64,000 bases of DNA, taken from NCBI RefSeq assembly GCF_023838525.1, contig NZ_JAHUQD010000002.1, forward strand, positions 124,001 to 188,000, given 5' to 3'. A program made the position numbers and the translations under genes. Shown here one piece after another: positions 26,893-36,013 of the stretch (positions are counted from its first letter, which is position 1; every line of letters starts with the position of its first letter). The DNA comes from Caldicoprobacter algeriensis (GTDB lineage: Bacteria; Bacillota; Clostridia; Caldicoprobacterales; Caldicoprobacteraceae). Below the pieces are notes generated by a model. It saw only the letters and a program-made list of their open reading frames with translations, did no database searches and was not told the DNA's origin.

Positions 26893-28671
26893 TCAACGGG
26901 TGTTTGAAGGAACCCTGGACCTGTTAAATCCACCCTGGGGGAAAGCCCCTCTCATATTACCAAATCCCGGGAACATTCCCTGCCAATTATTTTGAGTGCT
27001 GGTTGAATTGGATACTGGGATAAGTACTTCTTCTCCTTCTTCAACCCCGCTTATGACCTCGGCGTAAGTCTCATTTGTAAGGCCAATTTCTACCTTGCGA
27101 AAGCTAATTTCTCCAACTAAGTTTCTAGATTGTATACTTACACTCCTATTTCTCGTCACAAATCTCCGCCCTTCAGCGCCTCGGGTACCTGACGTTTCAG
27201 GCGCAGAAGCAGACCCGCCAGCCGTTTCCCCTTCACTTTCTCGGGTGTTTTGTGAAGAACTAGAAGCTACCATCACATATTTTTCACCGTTTTTCTCCTG
27301 AACCGCTTCTATTGGAAGAAGCACCACTCCTTTTTTGCTTTCCACCTGAATTTCGGCAGTTGCACTCATCCCAATCCTAACATCACCGGGGTCTTTTATA
27401 GAAATGGTTACATCAAAAGTTGTTACTCCTCCGCCGGAGGATTGCCCTATATCAGCTATCTTTATAACCTCTCCTTCAAAAACCGTATCCGGGAAAGCAT
27501 CTACCTTAATCTTAGCTTTTTGACCTATTTTCACTTTGGGTATATCAAGCTCATCCACCGCAACCACTACATTGAGCTGCGTAGGGTCTATAATAGTAGC
27601 AATTGCCTTACCTTGCTGCACCTGATCTCCAACCTTCACTGTCAAAGAAGTGATGATGCCATTGATGGGGCTTTTGACCTCAGTATTTCCCAGCTGACTT
27701 TTCTTGCTCTCCAGCTCTTTTTGAGTCTGTTCAATGGCAAGGTTCTGCGACTCTATATTAGCCTTAACATCAGAATCATCAAGTTTAAATAGATTGTCGC
27801 CACGCTTAACCACGCTGTTTTCTTTGACATAAATAACGCTTATCTTCCCGTTATTCCCTGTGACACTAACCCCCTGATTGACATCCAGCGTACCCTCACC
27901 TATGACCACGTATTCACCGGAATTTTCATCGCGCTTTAAAACGGTAGCCTTGGCTCCAATTGGCAGGTCGTCCCTGTTAATCTGAACCTGTACGCTTCCT
28001 GTGATGGGCCCAGCCTGGCTGTCCTGCTGGCCTGAGGGACCCGCCGGCTGGCTTAAAGATGTATCCACCACAGTTCCCTCTACCTCGGTACTATCCTCTA
28101 ACCTGACCAAGACCTTTTCACCTGCAGTCAAAGAAATGCTCCCCTGCGGCTTGATAGTCACTTTCATCTTTCCATCAGTAGAGATAATAGCCAAAGCACC
28201 GTATGTTCTGGTAGTGGTTCCTACGTCTTCGCCCACCCTTGCTTTAAGGAATTTAATCCGTCCATCAGCAGGTGCCTTTATGTAGAAATCGCTTAAGCTG
28301 GCTTTCAACTTTGACAGAGAAAGGTTCTGCTGCTTAAGATTGCTTTCAATCCTCTCTATCTCCTGTTGCAGGCTGTCATCGTCAATAACGGCTATCACAT
28401 CTCCCTCCTTAACCCTGTCTCCTTCTTTAACTTCAAGCTTTTCTACCGCTCCACTTACCAGCGGAACTACCTCCTGCGAGACCGCTGCAACCACCGTACC
28501 GCTTGCAGAAACATTGAGTTCTATATCTCCAATTTGGGCTCTCGCCACCATATAATTGGCATTTGCATTGGTTTTTGGAGCCTGCAACCTGCGATAAACA
28601 AAATATCCACCCACAAGGAATAAAACCACTAGAGCCATTGCTATTATTCTCTTTAGCCATTTTCTGTTCAT
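26893..28671 (-). CDS. HlyD-family membrane-fusion adaptor with duplicated lipoyl/barrel core
   Basis: A 592-residue adaptor with one N-terminal membrane helix (~7-27) that would bridge the MacB-like transporter to the outside. The lipoyl/barrel-sandwich unit appears twice: first in ASGTVVAAVSQEVVPLVSGA...IKAPADGRIKF, then in VTGNNGKISVIYVKENSVV...VKSPINGIITSLTVKVGDQV, each with a coiled coil. The C-terminus has a Ser/Gly/Thr-rich linker and GVLLPIEAVQE. It begins at ATG 28669-28671 (MNRKWLKR) with GGAGGG seven bases upstream. Length is roughly 1.5 times a standard MFP, reflecting the duplication. Confidence 0.9.
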   Translation of the reverse strand: MNRKWLKRIIAMALVVLFLVGGYFVYRRLQAPKTNANANYMVARAQIGDIELNVSASGTVVAAVSQEVVPLVSGAVEKLEVKEGDRVKEGDVIAVIDDDSLQQEIERIESNLKQQNLSLSKLKASLSDFYIKAPADGRIKFLKARVGEDVGTTTRTYGALAIISTDGKMKVTIKPQGSISLTAGEKVLVRLEDSTEVEGTVVDTSLSQPAGPSGQQDSQAGPITGSVQVQINRDDLPIGAKATVLKRDENSGEYVVIGEGTLDVNQGVSVTGNNGKISVIYVKENSVVKRGDNLFKLDDSDVKANIESQNLAIEQTQKELESKKSQLGNTEVKSPINGIITSLTVKVGDQVQQGKAIATIIDPTQLNVVVAVDELDIPKVKIGQKAKIKVDAFPDTVFEGEVIKIADIGQSSGGGVTTFDVTISIKDPGDVRIGMSATAEIQVESKKGVVLLPIEAVQEKNGEKYVMVASSSSQNTRESEGETAGGSASAPETSGTRGAEGRRFVTRNRSVSIQSRNLVGEISFRKVEIGLTNETYAEVISGVEEGEEVLIPVSNSTSTQNNWQGMFPGFGNMRGAFPQGGFNRSRVPSNTR

Positions 28672-28967
28672 TTTGCATCCCTCCATTCATCGATATAAAG
28701 ATTTGAATTACATTTGAGGCAGGTATAAAGATTGCAGTCAGCTTCAATCCAGAATACATGTGTTTCTGTAATGCTTAGCAGAAATGATTGCATGACTACC
28801 CTTAGCTTGACATACATTATTTAATTGCGTCATTGTTTCAATGTACCAAAAAACTCCTAATTGAACATTTAAACCACTGCCATTAAAAACCGCATATCAT
28901 ATTCCCAGTATAACAATAATTTTTGGTGAAATCATGAATGAATTTTGAACTATTTGTGAACAAAAAA
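28672..28967. other. Gap upstream of the export operon
   Basis: No gene is found in these ~296 AT-rich bases. It should hold the reverse-strand promoter for the HlyD-ABC-MacB operon. The best candidate is TTGAAA with a TAATGT about 16 bp downstream near 28820-28840, which is only weakly convincing. Confidence 0.35.
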
Positions 28968-28997
28968 GAAAACGGGTTTTGATTAAAACCCGTTTTC
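28968..28997 (-). terminator. Intrinsic terminator after beta-glucosidase gene
   Basis: GAAAACGGGTTTT (28968-28980) and AAAACCCGTTTTC (28985-28997) form a perfect 13-bp stem with loop GATT. On the reverse strand it runs into TTTTCTTTTTTG. The stop codon of the GH1 gene lies inside the hairpin. Confidence 0.9.
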
Positions 28998-30332
28998 AAC
29001 GATTACATCGCGGTACCACAATGCACTTTTCTTTGGAGTCCTCTCAAGCGTCTCATAATCCACATACACAATACCAAACCGCTTGCTGTAGCCATAGGCC
29101 CATTCAAAGTTGTCCATAAACGACCAGACATAGTAGCCTTTGAGGTTTACCCCATCCTGTATGGCTCTGTAGGCCGCCTCAAAATGGCTCTTCAGATATT
29201 CTAACCTGTCCTGGTCATCCACCATGCCATCCACTACCTTGTCGTCCTTAAAGGCAGCGCCGTTCTCGGTTATATAGATATTGGGAGCGTTGTAGTCCCT
29301 GTGCACTCTCATGAGAAGGTCATACAATCCTTGAGGATAAACCTCCCAACCCATCTCGGTGTATTTACCCTCGGGATGTACGTGTTCTACCGAATCAAAA
29401 CCATCTTTTTTCCCTTTCTTGACTACGGCTCTAGTATAATAATTTATCCCAAGGAAATCGACGGGGTTGTTCGCAATGAGCTCCATATCACCGGGACGTA
29501 TCACCGGCGCCTTATATTTCTCCTGATAAAATGCCAGGATATCCTCGGGATAAGCGCCTTTAAAAACCGGGTCCAAAAACCACCGATTCTGGAACCCGTC
29601 CTGGAACTGTACCGCCTGGCTGTCCTCAGGGCCGTCAGAAGCAGGATAAACAGGCGTCAGGTTCAGGGTAATCCCTATCTGACCACCATCATCGTTCCCC
29701 GACTGGCGATAGGCCTGCACCGCCTTGGCATGAGACAGCAGCAGATGATGGGTAATCCTTACTGCAAGCGCAAAATCCTTATAGCCGGGCGCATGCTCGC
29801 CAAAGGCGTTGCCGACAAAAGCCACCACCCAAGGTTCGTTGTGGGTGATCCACTTCTTTACCCGATCCCCCAAGACGTCATACATCTTGAACACATACTC
29901 GGCAAAGTAATCCGTTACGTCTCTATTGTCCCAGCCACCGATATCCTGAAGTGCCTGTGGCAAATCCCAGTGATAAAGGGTAACAATCGGCTCTATGCCA
30001 GCCTTTAAAAGCTCATCCACAAGCGAATTGTAAAAGTCCAAACCTTTTTGGTTAACCTGCCCCTTCCCCTGCGGATAAATCCTGGGCCAGGCTATGGAAA
30101 ACCTGTATCCTTTGAGTCCTAATTCTTTCATCAGCTGTACATCTTCTCTGTAACGGTTGTAGTGATCACAGGCCACATCGCCGGTATCTCCATTCAGCAC
30201 CTTGCCGGGCGTATGGCTAAACCTATCCCATATAGACTCGCCGCGCCCGTCCTGGTTTACTGCCCCTTCCACTTGATAGGAAGCGGTAGCCGAACCCCAT
30301 ATAAAGTCTTTCGGAAAAGTTATTTTGCCCAT
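28983..30332 (-). CDS. GH1 beta-glucosidase
   Basis: A 449-residue family 1 glycosidase that hydrolyses cellobiose and other beta-glucosides. FPKDFIWGSATASYQVEGA is the GH1 N-terminal signature, THNEPW carries the acid/base Glu and YITENGAA the nucleophile Glu. WSFMDNFEWAYGYSKRFGIVYVDY is the aglycone-side C-terminal motif. No signal peptide, so it acts in the cytoplasm on imported sugars. The ATG at 30330-30332 (MGKITFPKD) is supported by AAGGGGGG eight bases upstream. A perfect terminator follows. It may be carried on the DUF2207 transcript, 79 bp downstream of that gene. Confidence 0.96.
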   Translation of the reverse strand: MGKITFPKDFIWGSATASYQVEGAVNQDGRGESIWDRFSHTPGKVLNGDTGDVACDHYNRYREDVQLMKELGLKGYRFSIAWPRIYPQGKGQVNQKGLDFYNSLVDELLKAGIEPIVTLYHWDLPQALQDIGGWDNRDVTDYFAEYVFKMYDVLGDRVKKWITHNEPWVVAFVGNAFGEHAPGYKDFALAVRITHHLLLSHAKAVQAYRQSGNDDGGQIGITLNLTPVYPASDGPEDSQAVQFQDGFQNRWFLDPVFKGAYPEDILAFYQEKYKAPVIRPGDMELIANNPVDFLGINYYTRAVVKKGKKDGFDSVEHVHPEGKYTEMGWEVYPQGLYDLLMRVHRDYNAPNIYITENGAAFKDDKVVDGMVDDQDRLEYLKSHFEAAYRAIQDGVNLKGYYVWSFMDNFEWAYGYSKRFGIVYVDYETLERTPKKSALWYRDVIVENGF

Positions 30333-30411
30333 CTCTAATTCCCCCCTTAGACTTGTTCTTATACACAATTTCTATTTTAGCACAACATTGCCTTTGTCTT
30401 CCACAACAATT

Positions 30412-32202
30412 CTATATGCTCTTTCTCTCGTTTCTTTCAACCCCGAGAAGCTGAATGGCAGCAGGCCGATAAAGCAACCTGAACAACCTGGATCGCATAA
30501 GGTTAAGCCTTTTAGCCAGGTCAAACCAATGGTCAATGGCACCAAAATTATCTCTGCTAAAAATGGCCAAATCGCCATTTAAAAGTAACCCTTCAGGATA
30601 AGCCTTCTTTAACCCTTTGACAACCTGCCGGCCTATCCCCAGGCTGAAAACATACGCAAAAAACCTCTCCCAATCTGCAGGAAGCAGGCTATCAGCCTTA
30701 TGGCTCAACTGCTTTAAGGCTTTTTTAAACCTAACCCAGTTCTTATAGTGCTGCTTCCCAAAAGGTGTCCTTATGTAAACTTTAAAAGGAGTAACCCTCT
30801 TACTAAATCCCCAGCGGACGGCCTGCCTCAGAACCAGCTTCTTCCATATTACAAATCGGTTACAAAATTCCCTCTCAAACCCTCTACCATAAGCAGCCTG
30901 TAATATTGCCTCTGTTGAGACTTTTCTTCCATCCCCTATATCCTTAAAAAACCAGTTCACGAGATACTCTTCATGAGGCTTCAAGCTGCTGGGCTCAAAA
31001 TCCTTCAAAGAGAGGACATAAGATTTGCCACCGGATGCCTCAACATCCAAATACCTTCTCACAGCCAGATCCATCAGCGTTGCCACCATATCCCCCGGCC
31101 TGATCCTTTTTCCGCGCAGCAATACGCTGAGCTCGGCTGGGGTATAATAATCAGCCGGCAAATCGATAGCAGGCATCTCTTCCTGCTTCTCACTCTTTGG
31201 CCGGTCGAATATCCCAGCCCGTTGTTTTGTTACAACTTGGCCTCCTGGTTTATCATGCACCCGCCGTTTGAGCTCCGAAAAAACGCCGGTTGACCTTATG
31301 CGACGTCTGCTCATCCATACGCCCACGCACACGCCTATACCGACAATCCCCGCTGTCGCCCCCGCTACGGCGGCCAAGCGCAGCTTTTGCTCCTGCTCTT
31401 TCTGGCGCCTTAAAAGCTCCATCTCTTCCGCCTTCAAGCGCTGCTCTTCCAAAATTCTTCCCAGCCCATCGTTGTCAATGAGCTTTCTGCCCTGCACCAC
31501 ACCGTCCTTTGGAAATACCAGCGTAACCTCCATAAACTCCTTTGAACCCAACTTTTTTGCCGTTATGCCGACTGCGCCATCCTTCAAAACTTCGCAGTTG
31601 CCTTCTAAAGCCCCGTACACAAAGGGTTTAACGCCATCGGGCTTTGTTCCTTGAGGCAATGCAATGCGCATGTCCATATTTCGCACATCCAAACCATAAC
31701 CCTTTGCAGCGGGGTTCCAGTAAAGCAACGCCGTATCGCGATACAAAGACACTAGGTCATTGAGCCGGTATTTTAAAACAACTGTGTGCTCACCGCCGCC
31801 AGCTGGGAGATATATGAGGACCTCTTGAACCTCTTCTGGGCTGGCCCCCGGCTTTGTGGTATAAACCTTACTCATATTCTGGTCAGACTCATCCACAAAT
31901 TCATAGGGCTCAAGCTCAGGTTGGCCGCTACCTTCTGTATCGGCAGGGATCACCGAGAAGACCTCCAAGTTTTCCATGCTGGAGGAATGAGCAATGTCGA
32001 TATGCCGCACCACAGGACCTTCATGGCTGCGCGGAACGTCGTAAGTTATGTACTCCTCCACATCCATCGAACCATCTGGGTTTACCACCGCCGAGATGCG
32101 CCATTCCCGCACAGAATATTTAGGCGGTGTATCAGCATATACTGTAAATGTTACAAGAGCATAAACTATCAGCAGCGCCAGCGCAAACAAAACCCTTTTC
32201 AC
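30412..32202 (-). CDS. DUF2207-like predicted exported/membrane protein
   Basis: A protein of about 596 residues starting at GTG 32200-32202 (VKRVLFALALLIVYALVTF), a clear N-terminal signal or anchor helix with GGGGGG eight bases upstream. The extracytoplasmic half (~25-310) resembles DUF2207, with repeated YITYDVPRSHEGPVVRHIDI-like beta strands. A coiled coil (LEEQRLKAEEMELLRRQKEQEQ) precedes a second helix (AAVAGATAGIVGIGVCVGVW). The C-terminal ~240 residues are predicted cytoplasmic, with basic patches and no further helices. The family function is unknown. It is divergent from the SpoIID-like gene over 144 bp, which hints at a shared envelope or sporulation role. Confidence 0.75.
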   Translation of the reverse strand: MKRVLFALALLIVYALVTFTVYADTPPKYSVREWRISAVVNPDGSMDVEEYITYDVPRSHEGPVVRHIDIAHSSSMENLEVFSVIPADTEGSGQPELEPYEFVDESDQNMSKVYTTKPGASPEEVQEVLIYLPAGGGEHTVVLKYRLNDLVSLYRDTALLYWNPAAKGYGLDVRNMDMRIALPQGTKPDGVKPFVYGALEGNCEVLKDGAVGITAKKLGSKEFMEVTLVFPKDGVVQGRKLIDNDGLGRILEEQRLKAEEMELLRRQKEQEQKLRLAAVAGATAGIVGIGVCVGVWMSRRRIRSTGVFSELKRRVHDKPGGQVVTKQRAGIFDRPKSEKQEEMPAIDLPADYYTPAELSVLLRGKRIRPGDMVATLMDLAVRRYLDVEASGGKSYVLSLKDFEPSSLKPHEEYLVNWFFKDIGDGRKVSTEAILQAAYGRGFEREFCNRFVIWKKLVLRQAVRWGFSKRVTPFKVYIRTPFGKQHYKNWVRFKKALKQLSHKADSLLPADWERFFAYVFSLGIGRQVVKGLKKAYPEGLLLNGDLAIFSRDNFGAIDHWFDLAKRLNLMRSRLFRLLYRPAAIQLLGVERNERKSI

Positions 32203-32300
32203 TATATACAACCCCCCGTCCGTCTCTATTGTAACACGAAAGCCAATGGGATTTCTACACATAAAAATCTTAAAAATTTTTCCTATGAACATACGGCATA

Positions 32301-32309
32301 TGATAAAAT
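32301..32309 (+). promoter_or_regulatory. Extended -10 promoter for SpoIID-like gene
   Basis: TGATAAAAT at 32301-32309 is an extended -10 without a clear -35. It lies 38 bp before the GTG start of the SpoIID-like gene, in the divergent region with the DUF2207 gene. Confidence 0.4.
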
Positions 32310-32346
32310 AAAGCCAGAGTTTAGGGGGAAACAGGGGGTTACACCG

Positions 32347-34542
32347 GTGAAGAAGATTCGATTTTCCCATATATTGATATCAATCGTTCTCATTGCCACC
32401 GTGTTGTTGGCGGTATTTATGCTGTATCCGTCCCCTCCTGAAAGGGCAGTCAAACAATTCCTTGATTATCTGCTGTCTGCCGATAAAAAGTTTTACAGTT
32501 TGCTAGACAGGCACATAGACAAAGGCCATCCTTTCTTAAAGCTGGCATTTGAACAAGCGCCCTTTAAAAATTTTAAAATAGCAGAATCAAAATCCATAGC
32601 AAAAGGCGTTTATCGAGTAAGGGCTTTGCTGTATCTGGAACAGGGCTGTATAAGCGTTCCTTTTACGGTAGATCAAACCAATGATAAATGGTACATACAA
32701 TACCTGCCCAGCGTAATCCATTTTTCAGCCGCAATACCGGTAATAGAAAACAGGTCAAGCGGGCGCTCAACGGAGGTCCTGCTGTATGTAGCCGAAGACC
32801 GTCTCCTGTGCACCAACCCCTTGCCTCCCGATAGGATTCAAAATTTAACGCCTTCCGAGATAATACTTGTGGAAAATCAGATTGTACACATAAATCCGCT
32901 CAAACCCGTAAAGCTTTCAAAAGTCTTGGCGGCATCCCGCCTGGGCCGTTATATCGAAGATGCCCGCCTGGGCAGGATCCCAACTACAGGCGATATCCCT
33001 GTGTATTCCATTAAAGGCAGCTCTATCTCATATCAGGGTATAATGTCGGGCCTTGTGGGCCGTACCGATTCAACACTGTTTTGCGATAATGATGGTATCG
33101 GACGGACGATTATCACCCAGGACCAGCTTATACCAAGGGACGGAATACGCGTGCTCATAAAAAACAAAGAAGACAACGGCGTGCTTCACAGCCAGATCAG
33201 CATCACCTGCAATGCAGATTTTACCGCTCAAACATTGATACAGCCGGTCTCCCATACCTTCAAGGCGGGCGAGGTTATAACCCTGAAACCTGATGCCGAG
33301 GGCATGGCCCTGTATCTAAACGGCCGAAAGCTGGCCTCCTCGCCCAACAGGTGGTACATACGCCCTATGGAGGGCGGCAGGCTCAGCATTCTGGATAACC
33401 ACGGAAGTTCGCGTAAAAAATCAAGCAGCATACCCTATCGAGGGACTCTGGAGGTAGCCTTAGACGGCAACGATAACGGTGGCCTCACCGTGGTAAACGA
33501 GTTGAGCCTGGAGGAATACCTGTACACCGTGGTACCCAGCGAAATGCCCATAAAATTTGGTCTGGAGGCCTTGAAGGTGCAGGCCATAGCCTCCAGATCC
33601 TATGCCATACGATGCTTCAAATCTGAGGGCTATGCGCCCTTTGGAGCCCACGTCGATGACAGTACAGCCAGCCAGGTATACAACTCCATAGCAGAACAGC
33701 CCATAGCCGTACAGGCGGTGGATGAAACCCGCGGGCTGGTAGGCTTTTTCGGCGACCAGGTGATAGACGCCCGCTTCTTCTCAACGTCCTGCGGATATAC
33801 CGCCAATTTTCACGAGATATGGAGCGATAAAAACAACAGATTTCCATCGCAGGAAGTACCGTATTTGATAGCTAAGCCCCAGTTTCCCAGCAACATCCCC
33901 GACCTTCACAACGAAGAAAATTTCAGGGCCTTCATAGACCAAAAGGATTTAAACGGCTATGACCGCTTTTCGCCTTTTTTCCGCTGGAGCGTCACCATGA
34001 AGCGTGAGGAACTAGAAGCCAGCATCCAGCGTAACTTGCCGCTGGTGCAGCGCTCGGAGCCCGCATTCGTCCTGACAAGAAAGGGTGAAAGCGAATTCGT
34101 GCAGCAGGAAATACCGCAGGATATTGGAGAGCTGCAGAACCTGGTTGTGACCCGCCGTGGCCAGGGAGGAAACATGATGGAGCTTGAAATAACCACCACC
34201 CATGGAGTATTTAAAGTCATAAAGGAATACAATATACGAAAAGTGCTCCAGCCGGTCAACTACCTTGATTCAAACCGGCCCATAAAGCTATACTGCTATG
34301 ATGGGTCGGTAAGGGATAACTTCCCTATACTGCCCAGCACTTTCGCCTACATAGACATACGAAGAAACTCCGAGGGGATAATCGAGGAGATAACCATATC
34401 AGGTGGCGGGTATGGCCACGGCGTTGGTATGAGCCAGTACGGCGCCTATGGCCTGTCCCTGCTGGGATATTCATTTGAACAGATATTTCAGCATTTTTAT
34501 CCAGGCTGCCAGCTCAAGAATATATACGAAGGCGGGGTTTGA
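32347..34542 (+). CDS. SpoIID/LytB-domain peptidoglycan lytic protein
   Basis: A 731-residue protein from GTG 32347 with AGGGGG eight bases upstream; earlier in-frame starts would run through the divergent gene. One membrane helix (~5-27, ISIVLIATVLLAVFMLY) is followed by an NTF2-like region (RAVKQFLDYLLSADKKFYS), a beta-rich middle and a C-terminal SpoIID domain (EVALDGNDNGGLTVVNELSLEEYL...VPSEMPIKFGLEALKVQAIASRSYA). It ends with GGGYGHGVGMSQYGAYGLSLLGYSF. SpoIID-family proteins cleave stem-less glycan strands during spore engulfment. The extra N-terminal domains make it longer than classical SpoIID (~340), so it is more likely a paralogue. Confidence 0.85.
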   Translation: MKKIRFSHILISIVLIATVLLAVFMLYPSPPERAVKQFLDYLLSADKKFYSLLDRHIDKGHPFLKLAFEQAPFKNFKIAESKSIAKGVYRVRALLYLEQGCISVPFTVDQTNDKWYIQYLPSVIHFSAAIPVIENRSSGRSTEVLLYVAEDRLLCTNPLPPDRIQNLTPSEIILVENQIVHINPLKPVKLSKVLAASRLGRYIEDARLGRIPTTGDIPVYSIKGSSISYQGIMSGLVGRTDSTLFCDNDGIGRTIITQDQLIPRDGIRVLIKNKEDNGVLHSQISITCNADFTAQTLIQPVSHTFKAGEVITLKPDAEGMALYLNGRKLASSPNRWYIRPMEGGRLSILDNHGSSRKKSSSIPYRGTLEVALDGNDNGGLTVVNELSLEEYLYTVVPSEMPIKFGLEALKVQAIASRSYAIRCFKSEGYAPFGAHVDDSTASQVYNSIAEQPIAVQAVDETRGLVGFFGDQVIDARFFSTSCGYTANFHEIWSDKNNRFPSQEVPYLIAKPQFPSNIPDLHNEENFRAFIDQKDLNGYDRFSPFFRWSVTMKREELEASIQRNLPLVQRSEPAFVLTRKGESEFVQQEIPQDIGELQNLVVTRRGQGGNMMELEITTTHGVFKVIKEYNIRKVLQPVNYLDSNRPIKLYCYDGSVRDNFPILPSTFAYIDIRRNSEGIIEEITISGGGYGHGVGMSQYGAYGLSLLGYSFEQIFQHFYPGCQLKNIYEGGV

Positions 34543-34622
34543 TGTGAGATACATTTGATGTAAAATAGATAGGCTACAAAAAACAGCATTATGATATATC
34601 AAAATTCAACGAGGAGGGCAAC

Positions 34623-35984
34623 ATGAACTCCAGCATCAATATATCCCTTCCCAGGGAAGTCGAAATAATATTGAACCGAATAATGGAAAAGGGTGGACAG
34701 GCGTACGTTGTGGGCGGTGCCGTTCGCGACGCCCTCCTGGGCAGGCCCGTAAACGACTGGGATGTGGCCACATCCTTTCACCCCGACGACATCGAGAGGA
34801 TATTCTCGTTTGCCCGCACCATCCCCACCGGCAAAAAATACGGCACCGTAACGGTTATCATAAACGATATGCCTGTTGAGGTGACCACATTCAGGGGCGA
34901 GGGGCAGTACAACGACTTCCGCCACCCGGCCCAAATAACCTTTCTGTCAGATATCGTCGAAGACCTGTCCAGGCGCGATTTCACCATAAACGCCATGGCG
35001 TACAATCCCTATCTGGCCGAGCCTTTGATAGACCCCTTCGGCGGGCGCGGAGACCTGTCGCGAAAGCTTATAAGGACAGTGGGCCAACCAGAACGCCGCT
35101 TTGCGGAAGATCCGCTGCGCATAATGCGAGGAATCAGGTTTTGCGCCGAACTGGGCTTTAGACTGGAGGAGAATACCTTTAAGGCAGCTTGCGCTCACCA
35201 TCACCTGCTCTCCAGGATATCCCCCGAGAGAATCCGCGACGAGCTCAACAAAATAATGATTGCTCCCGACCCGTTTGAGTCTCTCATGCTGCTTTATGAG
35301 GCCGGTACCTTTGAAGTGATACTCCCGGAGGAACTCAGTCAATACTTGTCCCATGCAGGGCAGCTGGCATTCAAAGCGGTGAAGCTGTGCAGGGCCGATG
35401 GCGTGCTGCGCCTTGCAGCGCTGTACTGCTGCATGGTTGCCCGACCGGGCAGCACATCGGACCAAACGACAAACGGCTATGCTCCCGAGCTGCCAGACAA
35501 AGTCAAATTGGTGGAGCGCTCCCTCAGGCGACTGCGCTACGACAACAAGACCGTACGCAGGGTGACGCAGCTGGTATCCAGCTTTCCGGTGCAATTCAGT
35601 AGCGATACGGCCGAAGCAGCCTATCAGATAAGGAAGCTCATGGGCAACCTGGGCGTCCAGGACGCCTTCAACCTCTTTGAACTTAAGCGGGCGTACCTTT
35701 TGGCTGCAGGGCAAAAAGAACAAGCAGAAAGGATAGCGGCGCTTACATCAATAGCCCATGAGATTTTAGCAAGGGGAGATGCTTTAAACCTTTCGCAGCT
35801 GGCCATCAACGGCCACGACGTAATGGCAGCGGGGATCGGCGTCGATGACCCGCGGGACATCGGCAAGGCCCTGCAACAGGCCTATGAATGGGTGCTCATG
35901 CACCCCGAGTGGAACGACAAAAAGCTTCTCTTGTCCAGGCTCAAAGCGTTGTACAAACAGGACAAGGATGAAGAAAAAAGATGA
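34623..35984 (+). CDS. cca: CCA tRNA nucleotidyltransferase
   Basis: A 453-residue class II nucleotidyltransferase that adds or repairs the 3' CCA of tRNA. The head domain has GGAVRDALLG and DWDVAT (two catalytic carboxylates), RRDFTINAMAYN, and RFAEDPLRIMRGIRFCAELGF. An HD-less body and a C-terminal tRNA-binding part ending in the VDDPRDIGKALQQAYEWVLMHPEWN motif follow. Some Clostridia split CCA and A addition between two enzymes; the sequence alone does not show which this is. GAGGAGGG precedes the ATG. It closely follows the SpoIID-like gene and ends at a bidirectional terminator. Confidence 0.94.
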   Translation: MNSSINISLPREVEIILNRIMEKGGQAYVVGGAVRDALLGRPVNDWDVATSFHPDDIERIFSFARTIPTGKKYGTVTVIINDMPVEVTTFRGEGQYNDFRHPAQITFLSDIVEDLSRRDFTINAMAYNPYLAEPLIDPFGGRGDLSRKLIRTVGQPERRFAEDPLRIMRGIRFCAELGFRLEENTFKAACAHHHLLSRISPERIRDELNKIMIAPDPFESLMLLYEAGTFEVILPEELSQYLSHAGQLAFKAVKLCRADGVLRLAALYCCMVARPGSTSDQTTNGYAPELPDKVKLVERSLRRLRYDNKTVRRVTQLVSSFPVQFSSDTAEAAYQIRKLMGNLGVQDAFNLFELKRAYLLAAGQKEQAERIAALTSIAHEILARGDALNLSQLAINGHDVMAAGIGVDDPRDIGKALQQAYEWVLMHPEWNDKKLLLSRLKALYKQDKDEEKR

Positions 35985-36013
35985 GCAGCTTTTCCGGCTG
36001 CTCCTTATTTTTT
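35983..36013. terminator. Bidirectional terminator between cca and YkvI-like gene
   Basis: GAGCAGC (35983-35989) pairs with GCTGCTC (35997-36003), with CTTATTTTTT after it on + and ATCTTTTTTC on the other strand. The cca stop codon overlaps the stem. Confidence 0.85.

Noticed and set aside
26868-26933. Longer N-terminus of the ABC ATPase
   Set aside because: It would overlap the HlyD gene and lacks a good ribosome site; family proteins begin at MIRLENLSK.
31786-32346. Long N-terminal extension of the SpoIID-like protein from a start at 31786
   Set aside because: It overlaps the divergent DUF2207 gene for 400 bases; the GTG at 32347 has a good ribosome site and a normal signal helix.
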